Shown here one piece after another: positions 1 through 8,205 of a DNA stretch of 64,000 bases (position 1 is the stretch's first letter; each line of letters begins with the position of its first letter). The stretch spans positions 1 through 64,000 of the forward strand of contig JAGOJY010000021.1 of the NCBI GenBank assembly GCA_017994815.1, read 5' to 3'. Both the position numbers and the translations under genes were made by a program. Source of the stretch: Acidobacteriota bacterium (GTDB taxonomy: Bacteria; Acidobacteriota; Polarisedimenticolia; J045). Below the pieces are notes generated by a model. The model ran no database searches. It worked only from the letters and a program-made list of their open reading frames with translations, and had not been told where the DNA came from.

Positions 1-82
1 GGACGTAGGGACGGCCAGCGGCGGGGGCGCAGACGGCGGGATCGGGGGGGAGACCCTCGACGAGCGGCGCGGCCGTCTGCAT
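1..82 (-). CDS. Possible N-terminus of a gene running off the left edge
   Basis: Reading the minus strand from an ATG at 80-82 gives an open frame (MQTAAPLVEGLPPDPAVCAP...) that stays open to the window edge. It would be divergent from the nos operon. There is no ribosome binding site, but a TAATAG hexamer lies five bases before the ATG, as at other possible leaderless genes here. Only 27 codons are visible and GC-rich DNA often stays open by chance, so this is tentative. No family is recognised. Confidence 0.3.
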   Translation of the reverse strand, partial: MQTAAPLVEGLPPDPAVCAPAAGRPYV

Positions 83-93
83 GGGACCTATTA
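83..93 (-). promoter_or_regulatory. Possible -10 box for the left-edge gene
   Basis: The hexamer TAATAG on the minus strand (plus-strand 88-93) sits five bases before the ATG of the partial left-edge gene. It is embedded in very G-rich sequence, so its AT content stands out. No convincing -35 is seen at normal spacing. Confidence 0.25.
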
Positions 94-263
94 GGGGGGG
101 CGGGGCGGGGGAACGCAAAAGCGGGGGCGAGGCCAGTTTACCGGACGGTGAGAAACGTCGCCGGGTGGTAACATCCGGGCCGAACCGCGGCGGGCCCGCC
201 CGGCCCGCCGTTTTTCCCCTTGTCGGGGCTGGCTTGTTGTAGATAAGCTTGTCCACATATCCC

Positions 264-683
264 ATGTTTTCGAAGACCACGGAGTACGCGCTCGGAGCGC
301 TCGTCCACCTCGCCCGCAGCGGGGACGCGGGGGCACTGCGCGGTCGCCGGCTGGCCGAGCTGTGCGGGGTGCCGCACGCGTACCTGATGAAGATCCTGTC
401 CGACCTCGCGCGCGTGCGGATCGTGCACGGCGCGCGTGGCTCCGGGGGCGGGTACCAGCTCGCGCGCCCGGCGGCGACGGTGCGGCTGGTCGAGATCGTC
501 GAGCTGTTCGAGGGGCCGCTCGAGCGCGACCACTGCCTGCTCGGCCCGGGACAGGCGTGCGCCGTGCAGCCCTGTCCCGCGCACGACTGCTGGATGCGCG
601 TGCGCGAGCCGTTCATCGAGTTCGTGAAGACGCGGACGCTCGCCGACTTGGCGGGGGCGGCGCCCGGCGGGAGCGACGAATGA
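264..683 (+). CDS. Rrf2-family transcriptional regulator
   Basis: A 139-residue winged-helix regulator. It opens with the family signature MFSKTTEYAL, so the ATG at 264 is preferred over an in-frame TTG at 249. The recognition-helix region (AELCGVPHAYLMKILSDLAR) and the Gly-rich wing are at normal positions. Cys91, Cys99, Cys104 and Cys109 form the cluster that in IscR, NsrR and RsrR relatives binds an Fe-S centre, so it could sense NO or redox state. Its stop overlaps the next start (ATGA at 680-683) and it heads the nos operon, which makes autoregulation of N2O respiration likely. The upstream stretch around 240-262 (TAGATAAGC) is unusually AT-rich and is the probable promoter/operator. Which Rrf2 subgroup it belongs to is not settled. 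Confidence 0.9.
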   Translation: MFSKTTEYALGALVHLARSGDAGALRGRRLAELCGVPHAYLMKILSDLARVRIVHGARGSGGGYQLARPAATVRLVEIVELFEGPLERDHCLLGPGQACAVQPCPAHDCWMRVREPFIEFVKTRTLADLAGAAPGGSDE

Positions 684-2656
684 AGGTGCGGGTGGAGTTC
701 CCCGACGTCGAGCACTGGAAGGCCCAGGTCAAGTGCCAAGCCGGGTGCCCGGTCGCGACCGACGCCGGGCGCTACGTGCAGCTGATCGCCGACGGGCGCG
801 ACGAGGAGGCGTTTCTCGTCGCCCGCGCGCCCAACCCCCTCGCCTCGGTCTGCGGCCGCGTCTGCGCCGCGCCGTGCGAGGACGCCTGCCGGCGCGGCTC
901 GATCGACGCGCCGATCTCGATCCGCGCGCTCAAGCGCTTCGTGACCGAGCAGTACGGCGTCGAGTCGCGCCGGCCGGACACCCAGGACCGCCTGCGCGCG
1001 CACGGGATCGCCGAGGGGAACGTCTACCCCGGTCACCTGCCGGTCGCCGGTGCGGCGGGCGGCTCGGGGGCGCGCGTCGCGGTCATCGGCTCGGGCCCGG
1101 CCGGGCTCGCCGCGGCGCACGACCTGGCGCTGTTGGGCTACCGCGTGACGGTGTTCGAGGCGGCGGCGGAGCCGGGCGGGATGATGCGCTTCGGCATCCC
1201 GGAGTACCGGCTGCCGCGGGCGCTGATCCGGGCCGAGATCGACAAGGTCGTCGAGCTGGGGGTCGAGTTGCGGCTGAACACGGCGCTGGCCCCGAACTCC
1301 GGCCTCGCGGCGCTGCGGGGCGAGGGGTACGAGGCGGTGTTCCTCGCCGTCGGCGTCTCGCAGGGGCGCGAACTCGACGTGCCGGGGGCCGATCTCGACG
1401 GCGTGGTCAAGGCCGTGGACTACCTGCTCAACGTGAACCGCGGCTACCGCGTCGACCTCGGCCGGCGCGTGGTCGTGATCGGCGGCGGGTTCGTCGCCTT
1501 CGACGCCGCGCGCACGGCGCTGCGCCTCTCGCGCGAGGACGAGGCGCGCGAGCTGGCGACGCTGGCCGGCGCCGAGGGGGACGCGCGGCTGCAGGAGGCG
1601 CTCGACTCCGCGCGCGCGGCCCTGCGCGGCGGCGCGACCGAGGTGACGATCGTCTCGCTCGAGAGTCTCGAGGAGATGCCGGTCCTGCGGACGACGCAGG
1701 GCCACGAGGAGTACGAGCAGGCGCAGCAGGAGGGGATCGTCTTCCTGACGCGCCGCGGCCCGCGGCGCTTCCTCGGCAGCTCGCGGCTGACCGGGATCGA
1801 GCTGCGCAAGGTCATCTCCGTTTTCGACGCCACGGGCCGCTTCGCCCCGCGCTACGACGACACCGACACGATCACGATCGAGGCCGACGGCTGCGTCCTG
1901 GCGATCGGCCAAAGGGCCGAGCTGTCGTTCCTGCGCCCGGAGGACGGCGTCGAGTTGGGTCCCGGCGGCACGATCCGCGTCGACCGCGAAACGCTCGCGA
2001 CCAGCGCGCCGGGCGTGTTCGCCGGGGGCGACGTCGCGTTCGGCCCGCGTAACCTGATCGAGGCGGTGGCCAACGGCAAGCGCGCGGCGCGCTCGATGCA
2101 CGAGTTCCTCGCGCGCGGCGCGGCGCGCCTCGAGACGGCGCTGGAGATCGAGAAGATCCCGACCCCGCGCTACCGGATGATCGCCGGCTTCGAGATCTGG
2201 GACCGCGAGGCGCCGCCGACGCTGGAGCTGGGCCGCCGGACCGGGATCGCCGAGGTCGAGACCGGCTACGACGAGGCCGAGGCGCGGCGCCAGGCCGCGC
2301 GCTGCCTGGTGTGCCACGTGCAGACGATCTACGACCCGGAGGCCTGCGTGCTCTGCGGGCGCTGCGTCGACATCTGCCCCGAGTACTGCCTCGCGCTCGT
2401 CCCGCTCGAGGAGCTGGACCTCGACCCCGAAACCCGCGGCGAGCTGGAAGCGCGGGCGCAGGGCGGGGGCCTGCCGCTCTCGGCGATGGTCAAGGACGAC
2501 GAGCGCTGCATCCGCTGCGGGCTGTGCGCGGTCCGCTGTCCGACCGACGCGATGACGATGGAACGGTTCTCGATCACCGAACGCTACGCCCCGAGCGGGC
2601 GTGGACCAACCGAGGTGGAGCCATGGCAGAACAGGGAAGCCGCCGCGAATTCCTGA
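680..2656 (+). CDS. FAD-dependent oxidoreductase, glutamate-synthase small-subunit-like, with two C-terminal 4Fe-4S clusters
   Basis: A 658-residue cytoplasmic flavoprotein. It has an N-terminal Cys-rich Fe-S domain of the GltD/PreT type (CQAGCP, then CGRVCAAPCEDAC), an FAD-binding motif (VAVIGSGPAGLAAA), a second nucleotide-binding motif (VVVIGGGFVAFDAA) and the FAD-closing segment APGVFAGGDVAFGP. Two C-terminal ferredoxin motifs follow (CVLCGRCVDICPEYC and CIRCGLCAVRCP). Such proteins usually pass electrons from NAD(P)H to an Fe-S partner. No glutamate synthase large subunit is nearby; it lies between an Rrf2 regulator and a Rieske/cytochrome b pair, so a role in feeding the quinone/cytochrome chain is inferred. 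The ATG overlaps the regulator's stop; the gene ends 34 bases inside the next one. The electron donor and acceptor cannot be read from sequence. Confidence 0.85.
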   Translation: MKVRVEFPDVEHWKAQVKCQAGCPVATDAGRYVQLIADGRDEEAFLVARAPNPLASVCGRVCAAPCEDACRRGSIDAPISIRALKRFVTEQYGVESRRPDTQDRLRAHGIAEGNVYPGHLPVAGAAGGSGARVAVIGSGPAGLAAAHDLALLGYRVTVFEAAAEPGGMMRFGIPEYRLPRALIRAEIDKVVELGVELRLNTALAPNSGLAALRGEGYEAVFLAVGVSQGRELDVPGADLDGVVKAVDYLLNVNRGYRVDLGRRVVVIGGGFVAFDAARTALRLSREDEARELATLAGAEGDARLQEALDSARAALRGGATEVTIVSLESLEEMPVLRTTQGHEEYEQAQQEGIVFLTRRGPRRFLGSSRLTGIELRKVISVFDATGRFAPRYDDTDTITIEADGCVLAIGQRAELSFLRPEDGVELGPGGTIRVDRETLATSAPGVFAGGDVAFGPRNLIEAVANGKRAARSMHEFLARGAARLETALEIEKIPTPRYRMIAGFEIWDREAPPTLELGRRTGIAEVETGYDEAEARRQAARCLVCHVQTIYDPEACVLCGRCVDICPEYCLALVPLEELDLDPETRGELEARAQGGGLPLSAMVKDDERCIRCGLCAVRCPTDAMTMERFSITERYAPSGRGPTEVEPWQNREAAANS

Positions 2657-3129
2657 TCAAGCTCGGCGTCGGCGGCGGGGTCGCGGCGCTCGCCGGCCAG
2701 GCCGCGGCGTCTTTGCGCTCGCTGGTGCCCAACGTTTCTTACGACGCGCCGACGACGGTCAAGCTCGGCCCGCCGGCGGAGTTCCCCGACGGCCTGAAGT
2801 ACCTGCCGGTCGAGCGGCTGTTCGTCTTCCGCGAGGGGAACACGTTCCACGCGATCTCGGCGGTGTGCACGCACCTCGGTTGCACGGTGCGCGCCGAGGC
2901 GCTGCCAGCGCCGGAGACGGCCGAGGTCGAGGGCGCCCCGCTCAAGCTGACGCACCGCTTCCAGTGCCCGTGCCACGGCTCGAAGTACACCGGCGACGGC
3001 ACGAACGTCGCCGGCCCCGCGCCGCGGCCGCTGGCGTGGTACGACCTCTCGCTGGCCGAGGACGACGGCCAACTCGTCGTCGACCTGGCCAAGGAAGTCG
3101 ACCGCAGCTTCCGCCTGACGATCGGCTAG
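2623..3129 (+). CDS. Rieske 2Fe-2S protein with Tat signal
   Basis: A 168-residue protein with an N-terminal twin-arginine signal anchor (SRREFLIKLG followed by a hydrophobic Ala/Gly/Val stretch), so it is likely exported folded and tethered to the membrane. The cluster-binding motifs CTHLGC and CPCHGS, separated by about 40 residues, are intact and are followed by the usual Pro-rich loop (GPAPRPL). The ATG at 2623 follows GGTGGAG and lies inside the 3' end of the upstream gene, which suggests translational coupling. With the next two genes it makes a bc-type quinol oxidase module placed before nosZ. Confidence 0.93.
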   Translation: MAEQGSRREFLIKLGVGGGVAALAGQAAASLRSLVPNVSYDAPTTVKLGPPAEFPDGLKYLPVERLFVFREGNTFHAISAVCTHLGCTVRAEALPAPETAEVEGAPLKLTHRFQCPCHGSKYTGDGTNVAGPAPRPLAWYDLSLAEDDGQLVVDLAKEVDRSFRLTIG

Positions 3130-3139
3130 GGAGGCCCGG

Positions 3140-4486
3140 ATGAGCGTCACGTCCACGCGCACCCCCGCGACGCCCGAGGCCCCCGGCGTCCACCGCCGCC
3201 CGTGCTGGAGCTACCGGCCGGCCTCGGACCGCGCCGCCGGCGACGCGGTCGTCTCGAACTTCCTGCTGCACTGGTTCCCGGCGAAGGTGGCCAAGGCCTC
3301 GCTGGACTGGAACTACTCGCTGTGGCTCGGCACGATCTCGGCCGCGCTGTTCCTGCTGCTGGTCGTCTCCGGGCTGCCGCTCCTGTTCCTTTACGTGCCG
3401 TCGGTCGAACGGGCCTACTTCTCGACCAAGGACATCGAGTACGTCGTCACCTTCGGCTCGTGGATCCGCGCCGTGCACCGGCTCTCGGCGCACCTGATGG
3501 TCGCCGTCGTCTTCCTGCACATGGTCCGCGTGTTCCTCACCGGCGCGTACAAGAACGGCGTCGGGCAGGGGCAGAAGCGCGAGTGGAACTGGGTCATCGG
3601 CGTGGGGATGCTGCTCGCGACGATGTTCCTGTCGTTCACCGGCTACCTCCTGCCGTGGGACCAGCTCGCGTTCTGGGCCATCACCGTCGGCACGAACATC
3701 GCCTCCTCGATCCCGCTCGTCGGCCCGGAGATCCGCGAACTGCTGCTCGGCGGGCGCGAGATCGAGCAGGCCACGCTGATCCGCTTCTACGTCCTGCACT
3801 GCATCTTCCTGCCGGGCGCGCTGGGCGGGCTGTTCCTCTACCACATGTGGCGCGTGCGCAAGGACGGCGGGCTGGCGCGGGCCGACCGCGCCACGCTCCT
3901 GGCCCAGCCGCGGCCGGAACCGCCGGTTGCCACCAAGACCTACACGCTGCTCGGCGTCGCGCGCGGCACCGCGCCGACGATCCGCGCCAAGACGCTCGAC
4001 GCGCCGGAGACGACGGTCAACGCGGTTCCGGACCTGGTGCGGCGGATCCTGATCGTCGTGCTGGGGACGATCGCCGCGGTCGGCATCCTGTCGGTGTTCG
4101 TCCGCGCGCCGCTGGAGGAGCCGGCCAACCCGCTGGTCACGCCGAACCCGGCCAAGGCGCCGTGGTACTTCCTCTGGCTGCAGGAGGTCGTCACCGACAC
4201 CACGATCCGCATCGGCGGGTTCACGATCAACGGCGCGTTCCTCGGCGGCGTCGTGCTGCCGGGGCTGCTCGTGACGCTGATCACGCTCTGGCCCTGGCTC
4301 GACCGCAGCGGTCCGCGCGCGGCCGGCGTCTGGTTCGCCGCCGACCGGCGGCGGCAGAACATCGTCTTCCTCGCCGTCTGCCTCGCGATCCTGGTCCTGA
4401 CCATCGTCGGCACGTTCCTGCGCGGCCCGTACTGGAACTTCTACTGGCCGTGGCAGGAGTGGCCCGAGCTGCCGGGGAGGATCTGA
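3140..4486 (+). CDS. Cytochrome b of a bc-type complex (b6/subunit IV fused)
   Basis: A 448-residue membrane protein combining the haem-bearing four-helix part of cytochrome b with the C-terminal subunit IV-like helices. Two histidine pairs on helices are visible (VHRLSAHLMVAVVFLHM and YVLHCIFLPG...LYHMW), matching two b haems across the membrane. The Qo-region motif appears as KAPWYFLWLQE, the form typical of b6/subunit IV proteins rather than mitochondrial PEWY. It starts at an ATG 10 bases after the Rieske stop behind GGGAGG. Role: oxidise quinol and pass electrons to the Rieske protein and the next gene's cytochrome c. The placement suggests service to N2O reductase. Confidence 0.93.
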   Translation: MSVTSTRTPATPEAPGVHRRPCWSYRPASDRAAGDAVVSNFLLHWFPAKVAKASLDWNYSLWLGTISAALFLLLVVSGLPLLFLYVPSVERAYFSTKDIEYVVTFGSWIRAVHRLSAHLMVAVVFLHMVRVFLTGAYKNGVGQGQKREWNWVIGVGMLLATMFLSFTGYLLPWDQLAFWAITVGTNIASSIPLVGPEIRELLLGGREIEQATLIRFYVLHCIFLPGALGGLFLYHMWRVRKDGGLARADRATLLAQPRPEPPVATKTYTLLGVARGTAPTIRAKTLDAPETTVNAVPDLVRRILIVVLGTIAAVGILSVFVRAPLEEPANPLVTPNPAKAPWYFLWLQEVVTDTTIRIGGFTINGAFLGGVVLPGLLVTLITLWPWLDRSGPRAAGVWFAADRRRQNIVFLAVCLAILVLTIVGTFLRGPYWNFYWPWQEWPELPGRI

Positions 4487-4487
4487 G

Positions 4488-5723
4488 ATGGAAAAACGCA
4501 CGAACTCGCCCTACCCGCGGCTCGACCGCCCGGTGCTGGCGGTCGTCGGGCTGCTCCTGATCGTGTCCACGGTCCTGTTCGCCTGGAGCGACCGGCGCCA
4601 CGACTGGCGCTACTGGCAGGCCGCGTTCGCGGACGAGGTCGCGGACAAGCTCGGCGAGGAGAAGGCGGCCGGCGTGCCGCACGGCGTGAAGCAGATCTGG
4701 GCCGCGGAGCTGCGGCGGGCCGATCGCTGCGTGACCTGCCACGTCGCGACGAGCTGGAAGGGCTTCGAGAACGTCGAGCAGCCGCTGGCCACGCACCCGC
4801 CGGAGATCCTGCGCTCGCACCCGGTCGAGAAGTTCGGCTGCACCGCGTGCCACGGCGGGCAGGGGTTCGCGGTCGACTTCGACGAGGCCCACGGCTACGT
4901 CGAGCACTGGGAGGAACCGGTGCTCGGGCGGACCATCGGCGAGGAGTACTCGCTGGCGGCGGACAAGGCGGCGCTGATGCAGGTCCACTGCAACACCTGC
5001 CACCGCTACGACGCCGAGACCGCCGGGATGAGCGAGATCAACCTGGCCAAGCGCCTGGTCGACGAGAAGGGCTGCCGGGCCTGCCACGTGATCAACGGGC
5101 GCGGCGGCACGATCGGCCCCGACCTGACGAACGTCGGCGACAAGGCGGCGGAGCAGTACGACTTCAGCCGCCTGTCGGGGCAGAAGACCGCCTTCGCCTG
5201 GCACGTCGCGCACCTCAAGGAGCCGAAGGCGCTCGTGCCGGACACGGTGATGCCGAACTTCAACTTCTCCACGCGCCAGGCGCAGGCGCTGGCGATGCTG
5301 GTCATGTCGTGGCGCGACGCGACGATCCCGGCGGCGTTCCTGCCGGGCGCGCCGCGCACCGACCCGCAGACGCCGGAGCAGCTCGCGGCCGAGGAGCGGA
5401 TGAAGAACGGCCCCGGCGCGTGGTTCGTCAAGACCGGCTGTTTCGTCTGCCACTCGGTCTCCTCCCTCGGCGTCAACAGCCCGTCCAAGATCGGGCCGGA
5501 CTTGGCGCTCGCGGTGGAGGACGTGCAGGCGCGGTTCGGGCGAACGATCGACGACTTCCTGCGCGCGCCGAGCGGCACGATGGCCGTGGTCCTGTCGCGC
5601 CAGATCATCCTGAGCGACGAGCAGAAGGCCGTCGCCGTTTCCAAGCTGCGCGAGGCGTTCGCGGAGTACCAACGACAAAAGGCGGAGCAAGTGGCCGCCG
5701 GCAGCACGGAGGAGGCAAGGTGA
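4488..5723 (+). CDS. Membrane-anchored pentahaem c-type cytochrome
   Basis: A 411-residue protein with one N-terminal transmembrane anchor (VLAVVGLLLIVSTVLFAW) and five CxxCH haem-attachment motifs, in order CVTCH, CTACH, CNTCH, CRACH and CFVCH. The last two lie in segments resembling mono-haem cytochrome c domains with IGPDL after the haem site. The start is one base after the cytochrome b stop. It probably replaces cytochrome c1 in this bc module and carries electrons to NosZ on the outer face of the membrane. A multihaem cytochrome in this position is also known in other bc-type complexes of anaerobic respirers. The direct partner is inferred from position only. Confidence 0.9.
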   Translation: MEKRTNSPYPRLDRPVLAVVGLLLIVSTVLFAWSDRRHDWRYWQAAFADEVADKLGEEKAAGVPHGVKQIWAAELRRADRCVTCHVATSWKGFENVEQPLATHPPEILRSHPVEKFGCTACHGGQGFAVDFDEAHGYVEHWEEPVLGRTIGEEYSLAADKAALMQVHCNTCHRYDAETAGMSEINLAKRLVDEKGCRACHVINGRGGTIGPDLTNVGDKAAEQYDFSRLSGQKTAFAWHVAHLKEPKALVPDTVMPNFNFSTRQAQALAMLVMSWRDATIPAAFLPGAPRTDPQTPEQLAAEERMKNGPGAWFVKTGCFVCHSVSSLGVNSPSKIGPDLALAVEDVQARFGRTIDDFLRAPSGTMAVVLSRQIILSDEQKAVAVSKLREAFAEYQRQKAEQVAAGSTEEAR

Positions 5724-7582
5724 GGGCAAAGAGCAGGAGAATCGCGGGCTGGGCCGCCGTCGCGCTCCTCGGCGCGACGCTGGTGATCGCCGGGCGTTGC
5801 GCCCCGAGCGCGCCGAAGCGCGGCGCGCGCGGCGGCGCCGTCGTGTCGGACCTCGCCGTCGCGGCGCAGAAGGTGTACGTCGCGCCGGGCGATCTCGATC
5901 CCTACTACATGTTCGCGTCGGGCGGGCACTCGGGGCAGGTCTACGTCTACGGCGTGCCGTCGATGCGGCACCTCGTCACGATCCCGGTCTTCACCCCGTA
6001 CCCGGCGACCGGCTACGGCTTCGACGATGAGTCGAAGAAGATGCTGGGCGAGTTCACCTGGGGCGACGTGCACCACCCGGCGCTCTCGGAGACCGCCGGC
6101 GACTACGACGGTCGCTGGTTGTTCGTCAACGAGATGAACGCGCGGCTGGCGCGGATCGACCTGCGCGACTTCAAGACCAGGCAGATCCTCGGTCCGGTGC
6201 CGAACGTCTCCGGCAACCACGGTTCCTCGTTCGTCACGCCGAACACCGAGTACGTGATGATGGCCTCGCGCTTCTCGATCCCGATCCCGAAGGGGACGGT
6301 GGCGCCGGTCGAGCGCTACGCGACCGACTACAAGGGCGTCGTCGCCGCGATGAAGGTCGATCCTCAGAGCGGCGAGATGTCGTACGGCTGGGAGATCCTG
6401 ATGCCGCCGTTCGACTACGACCTCGGCGACGCCGGCAAGAAGATCTCCGAGGGCTGGATGTTCTGGACCTGTTACAACGCCGAGCGGGCGATCGGCAAGC
6501 TCGAGGAAACCGCTAGCCAGAAGGACCGCGACTACATCGCGGCCGTGGACTGGAAGGCGGCCGAACGCGCCGCCGCCGCCGGACAGGGCGACGTCATCGG
6601 CGGGGTCAAGGTCCTCGACCCGAAGAAGATCCCCGGGCTGGTCTACCTGATGCCCTGCGGGAAGTCGCCGCACGGCGTCGACGTCTCGCCGGACGGCAAG
6701 TACATCGTCGGCTCCGGCAAGCTGCAGGGCGTGACCACCGCCTTCAACTTCGAGAAGGTGCTGACGGCGATCCGCAACAAGGACTTCGTCGGCGACGAGG
6801 ACGGGATCCCGGTGCTGAAGTACGAGTCGATCAAGGACGCCGAGGTCACGGTCGGGCTCGGGCCGCTGCACACCCAGTTCGGCCCCGACGGCTACGCCTA
6901 CACCTCGCTGTTCGTGGACAGCGCGATCGCCAAGTGGAAACTCGGCACCTGGGAGGTCGTGGACAAGGTGCCGATGTCGTACTCGATCGGCCACCTCGCC
7001 GCCGCCGAGGGCGATACCGTCTCGCCGGACGGCAACTGGCTCGTCGGGTTGAACAAGCTCTCGCACGGCCGGCACCTCTCGGTCGGTCCCTCGCAGCCGG
7101 AGTCGTCGCAGCTCGTCGACATCTCGGAAGAGAAGATGAAGCTCCTGCTGGACGGCTTCACCGAGCCCGAGCCGCACTACGCGCAGATCATCAAGGCCGA
7201 CAAGCTCAAGCCGATCGAGGTCTATCCCAAGGAGGAGAACCACCACCCGCTGGCGATCTGGGACATCAAGGACGCCGGCGTGACGCGCGAGGCGGGCAAG
7301 GCGCTGGCCAAGGTCGTGCTGGTGCGCTCGACGATCTACCCGACCGCGATCGAGGTCAACCGCGGCGACACGCTGACCGTCGCGCTGACCAACATCGAGC
7401 AGACGACCGACGAGCTGCACGGCTTCGCCGTCCTGGACTACAACATCAACGTCGTCGTCGATCCCGGCGAGACCAAGACCGTCACGTTCAAGGCCGACAA
7501 GCCCGGCGTATTCCCGTACTACTGCACGAACTTCTGCTCGGCCCTGCACCAGGAGATGCAGGGCTACCTGGTCGTCAAGTGA
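5720..7582 (+). CDS. nosZ: Nitrous oxide reductase, clade II (Sec-type)
   Basis: A 620-residue periplasmic copper enzyme that reduces N2O to N2. The GTG start overlaps the cytochrome c stop and gives a hydrophobic export signal; the SRR in it is not followed by a proper Tat consensus, which fits clade II enzymes. In the beta-propeller, the candidate CuZ histidines are all present: His118-His119 (DVHHPALSE), GNHG, SPHG, LHTQF, IGHL and LSHG. The C-terminal cupredoxin keeps the CuA ligands: His567 (ELHGF), then Cys602, Cys606, His610 and Met613 (CTNFCSALHQEM). A fused haem domain, as in some epsilonproteobacterial enzymes, is absent. It looks complete and functional, with nosB, D, F, L and Y directly downstream. 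Confidence 0.97.
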   Translation: MRAKSRRIAGWAAVALLGATLVIAGRCAPSAPKRGARGGAVVSDLAVAAQKVYVAPGDLDPYYMFASGGHSGQVYVYGVPSMRHLVTIPVFTPYPATGYGFDDESKKMLGEFTWGDVHHPALSETAGDYDGRWLFVNEMNARLARIDLRDFKTRQILGPVPNVSGNHGSSFVTPNTEYVMMASRFSIPIPKGTVAPVERYATDYKGVVAAMKVDPQSGEMSYGWEILMPPFDYDLGDAGKKISEGWMFWTCYNAERAIGKLEETASQKDRDYIAAVDWKAAERAAAAGQGDVIGGVKVLDPKKIPGLVYLMPCGKSPHGVDVSPDGKYIVGSGKLQGVTTAFNFEKVLTAIRNKDFVGDEDGIPVLKYESIKDAEVTVGLGPLHTQFGPDGYAYTSLFVDSAIAKWKLGTWEVVDKVPMSYSIGHLAAAEGDTVSPDGNWLVGLNKLSHGRHLSVGPSQPESSQLVDISEEKMKLLLDGFTEPEPHYAQIIKADKLKPIEVYPKEENHHPLAIWDIKDAGVTREAGKALAKVVLVRSTIYPTAIEVNRGDTLTVALTNIEQTTDELHGFAVLDYNINVVVDPGETKTVTFKADKPGVFPYYCTNFCSALHQEMQGYLVVK

Positions 7583-8205
7583 TGACGGCGTTCCTCGAGC
7601 GGAGCAACCGTTTCCTCGACCTGCACCTCGGGATGCGCCCGCGCGTCCTGCTCGTCATCGCGGCGCTCCTGATCGTGCCGGTCTACGTCGCCCCGCTGTG
7701 GAACCTGACGATGTTCGCGCCGCAGTACCCCGACGGATTGCGGATGGACATCTACAGCTACAAGCTGTCGGGCGGCAACGGCGGCCAGGACATTCACGAG
7801 ATCAACCTGTTGAACCACTACATCGGGATGAAGGAGTTGGCGGCAACCGACTTCCCGGAGTTCCGCTGGATCCCCTTCGTCTCGGGCATCCTCGCGCTGT
7901 TGTTCCTGCGCGCGGCCGTCATGGGGCACATGCACTCGCTCGTGGACGCGTTCGTGCTGTACGTCTACTTCGGGCTGTTCTCGCTGTGGTCGTTCGGCAG
8001 CAAGCTCTGGCACTACGGCCACGACCTCGCGCCGACGGCGGCGGTGAAGGTCGACCCGTTCATGCCACCCTTGTTCGGCAGCAAGCAACTGGCCAACTTC
8101 GAGGTTTACTCGTACCCGGCGCTGGCGTCCTACGCGCTGGCGCTCGTGCCGCTCGCGCTGGCGCTGGCGATCCTGCTCGGCCGCCGCGAGGCGCCGCGCG
8201 CGTGA
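7582..8205 (+). CDS. nosB: NosB-like integral membrane protein
   Basis: A 207-residue protein whose ATG shares a base with the nosZ stop. It has about four membrane segments (near residues 22-40, 95-115, 118-138 and 180-200) and a distinctive loop rich in His and aromatic residues (KLWHYGHDLAP), preceded by MGHMHSLVDAF. A membrane protein of this size directly after nosZ is the hallmark of clade II nos clusters, where it is called NosB; its biochemical role is unknown. The name here rests on position, topology and size rather than a catalytic motif. The conserved-looking histidines could bind metal or haem, but that is speculation. Confidence 0.7.
   Translation: MTAFLERSNRFLDLHLGMRPRVLLVIAALLIVPVYVAPLWNLTMFAPQYPDGLRMDIYSYKLSGGNGGQDIHEINLLNHYIGMKELAATDFPEFRWIPFVSGILALLFLRAAVMGHMHSLVDAFVLYVYFGLFSLWSFGSKLWHYGHDLAPTAAVKVDPFMPPLFGSKQLANFEVYSYPALASYALALVPLALALAILLGRREAPRA

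Noticed and set aside
4847..5719. N-terminal extension of nosZ by 291 codons
   Set aside because: It is an out-of-frame reading of the cytochrome c gene; the GTG at 5720 gives a normal export signal and enzyme length.
5774..5802. NosZ as a lipoprotein
   Set aside because: The segment VIAGRC lacks a proper lipobox (small residue directly before Cys), so ordinary export is more likely.
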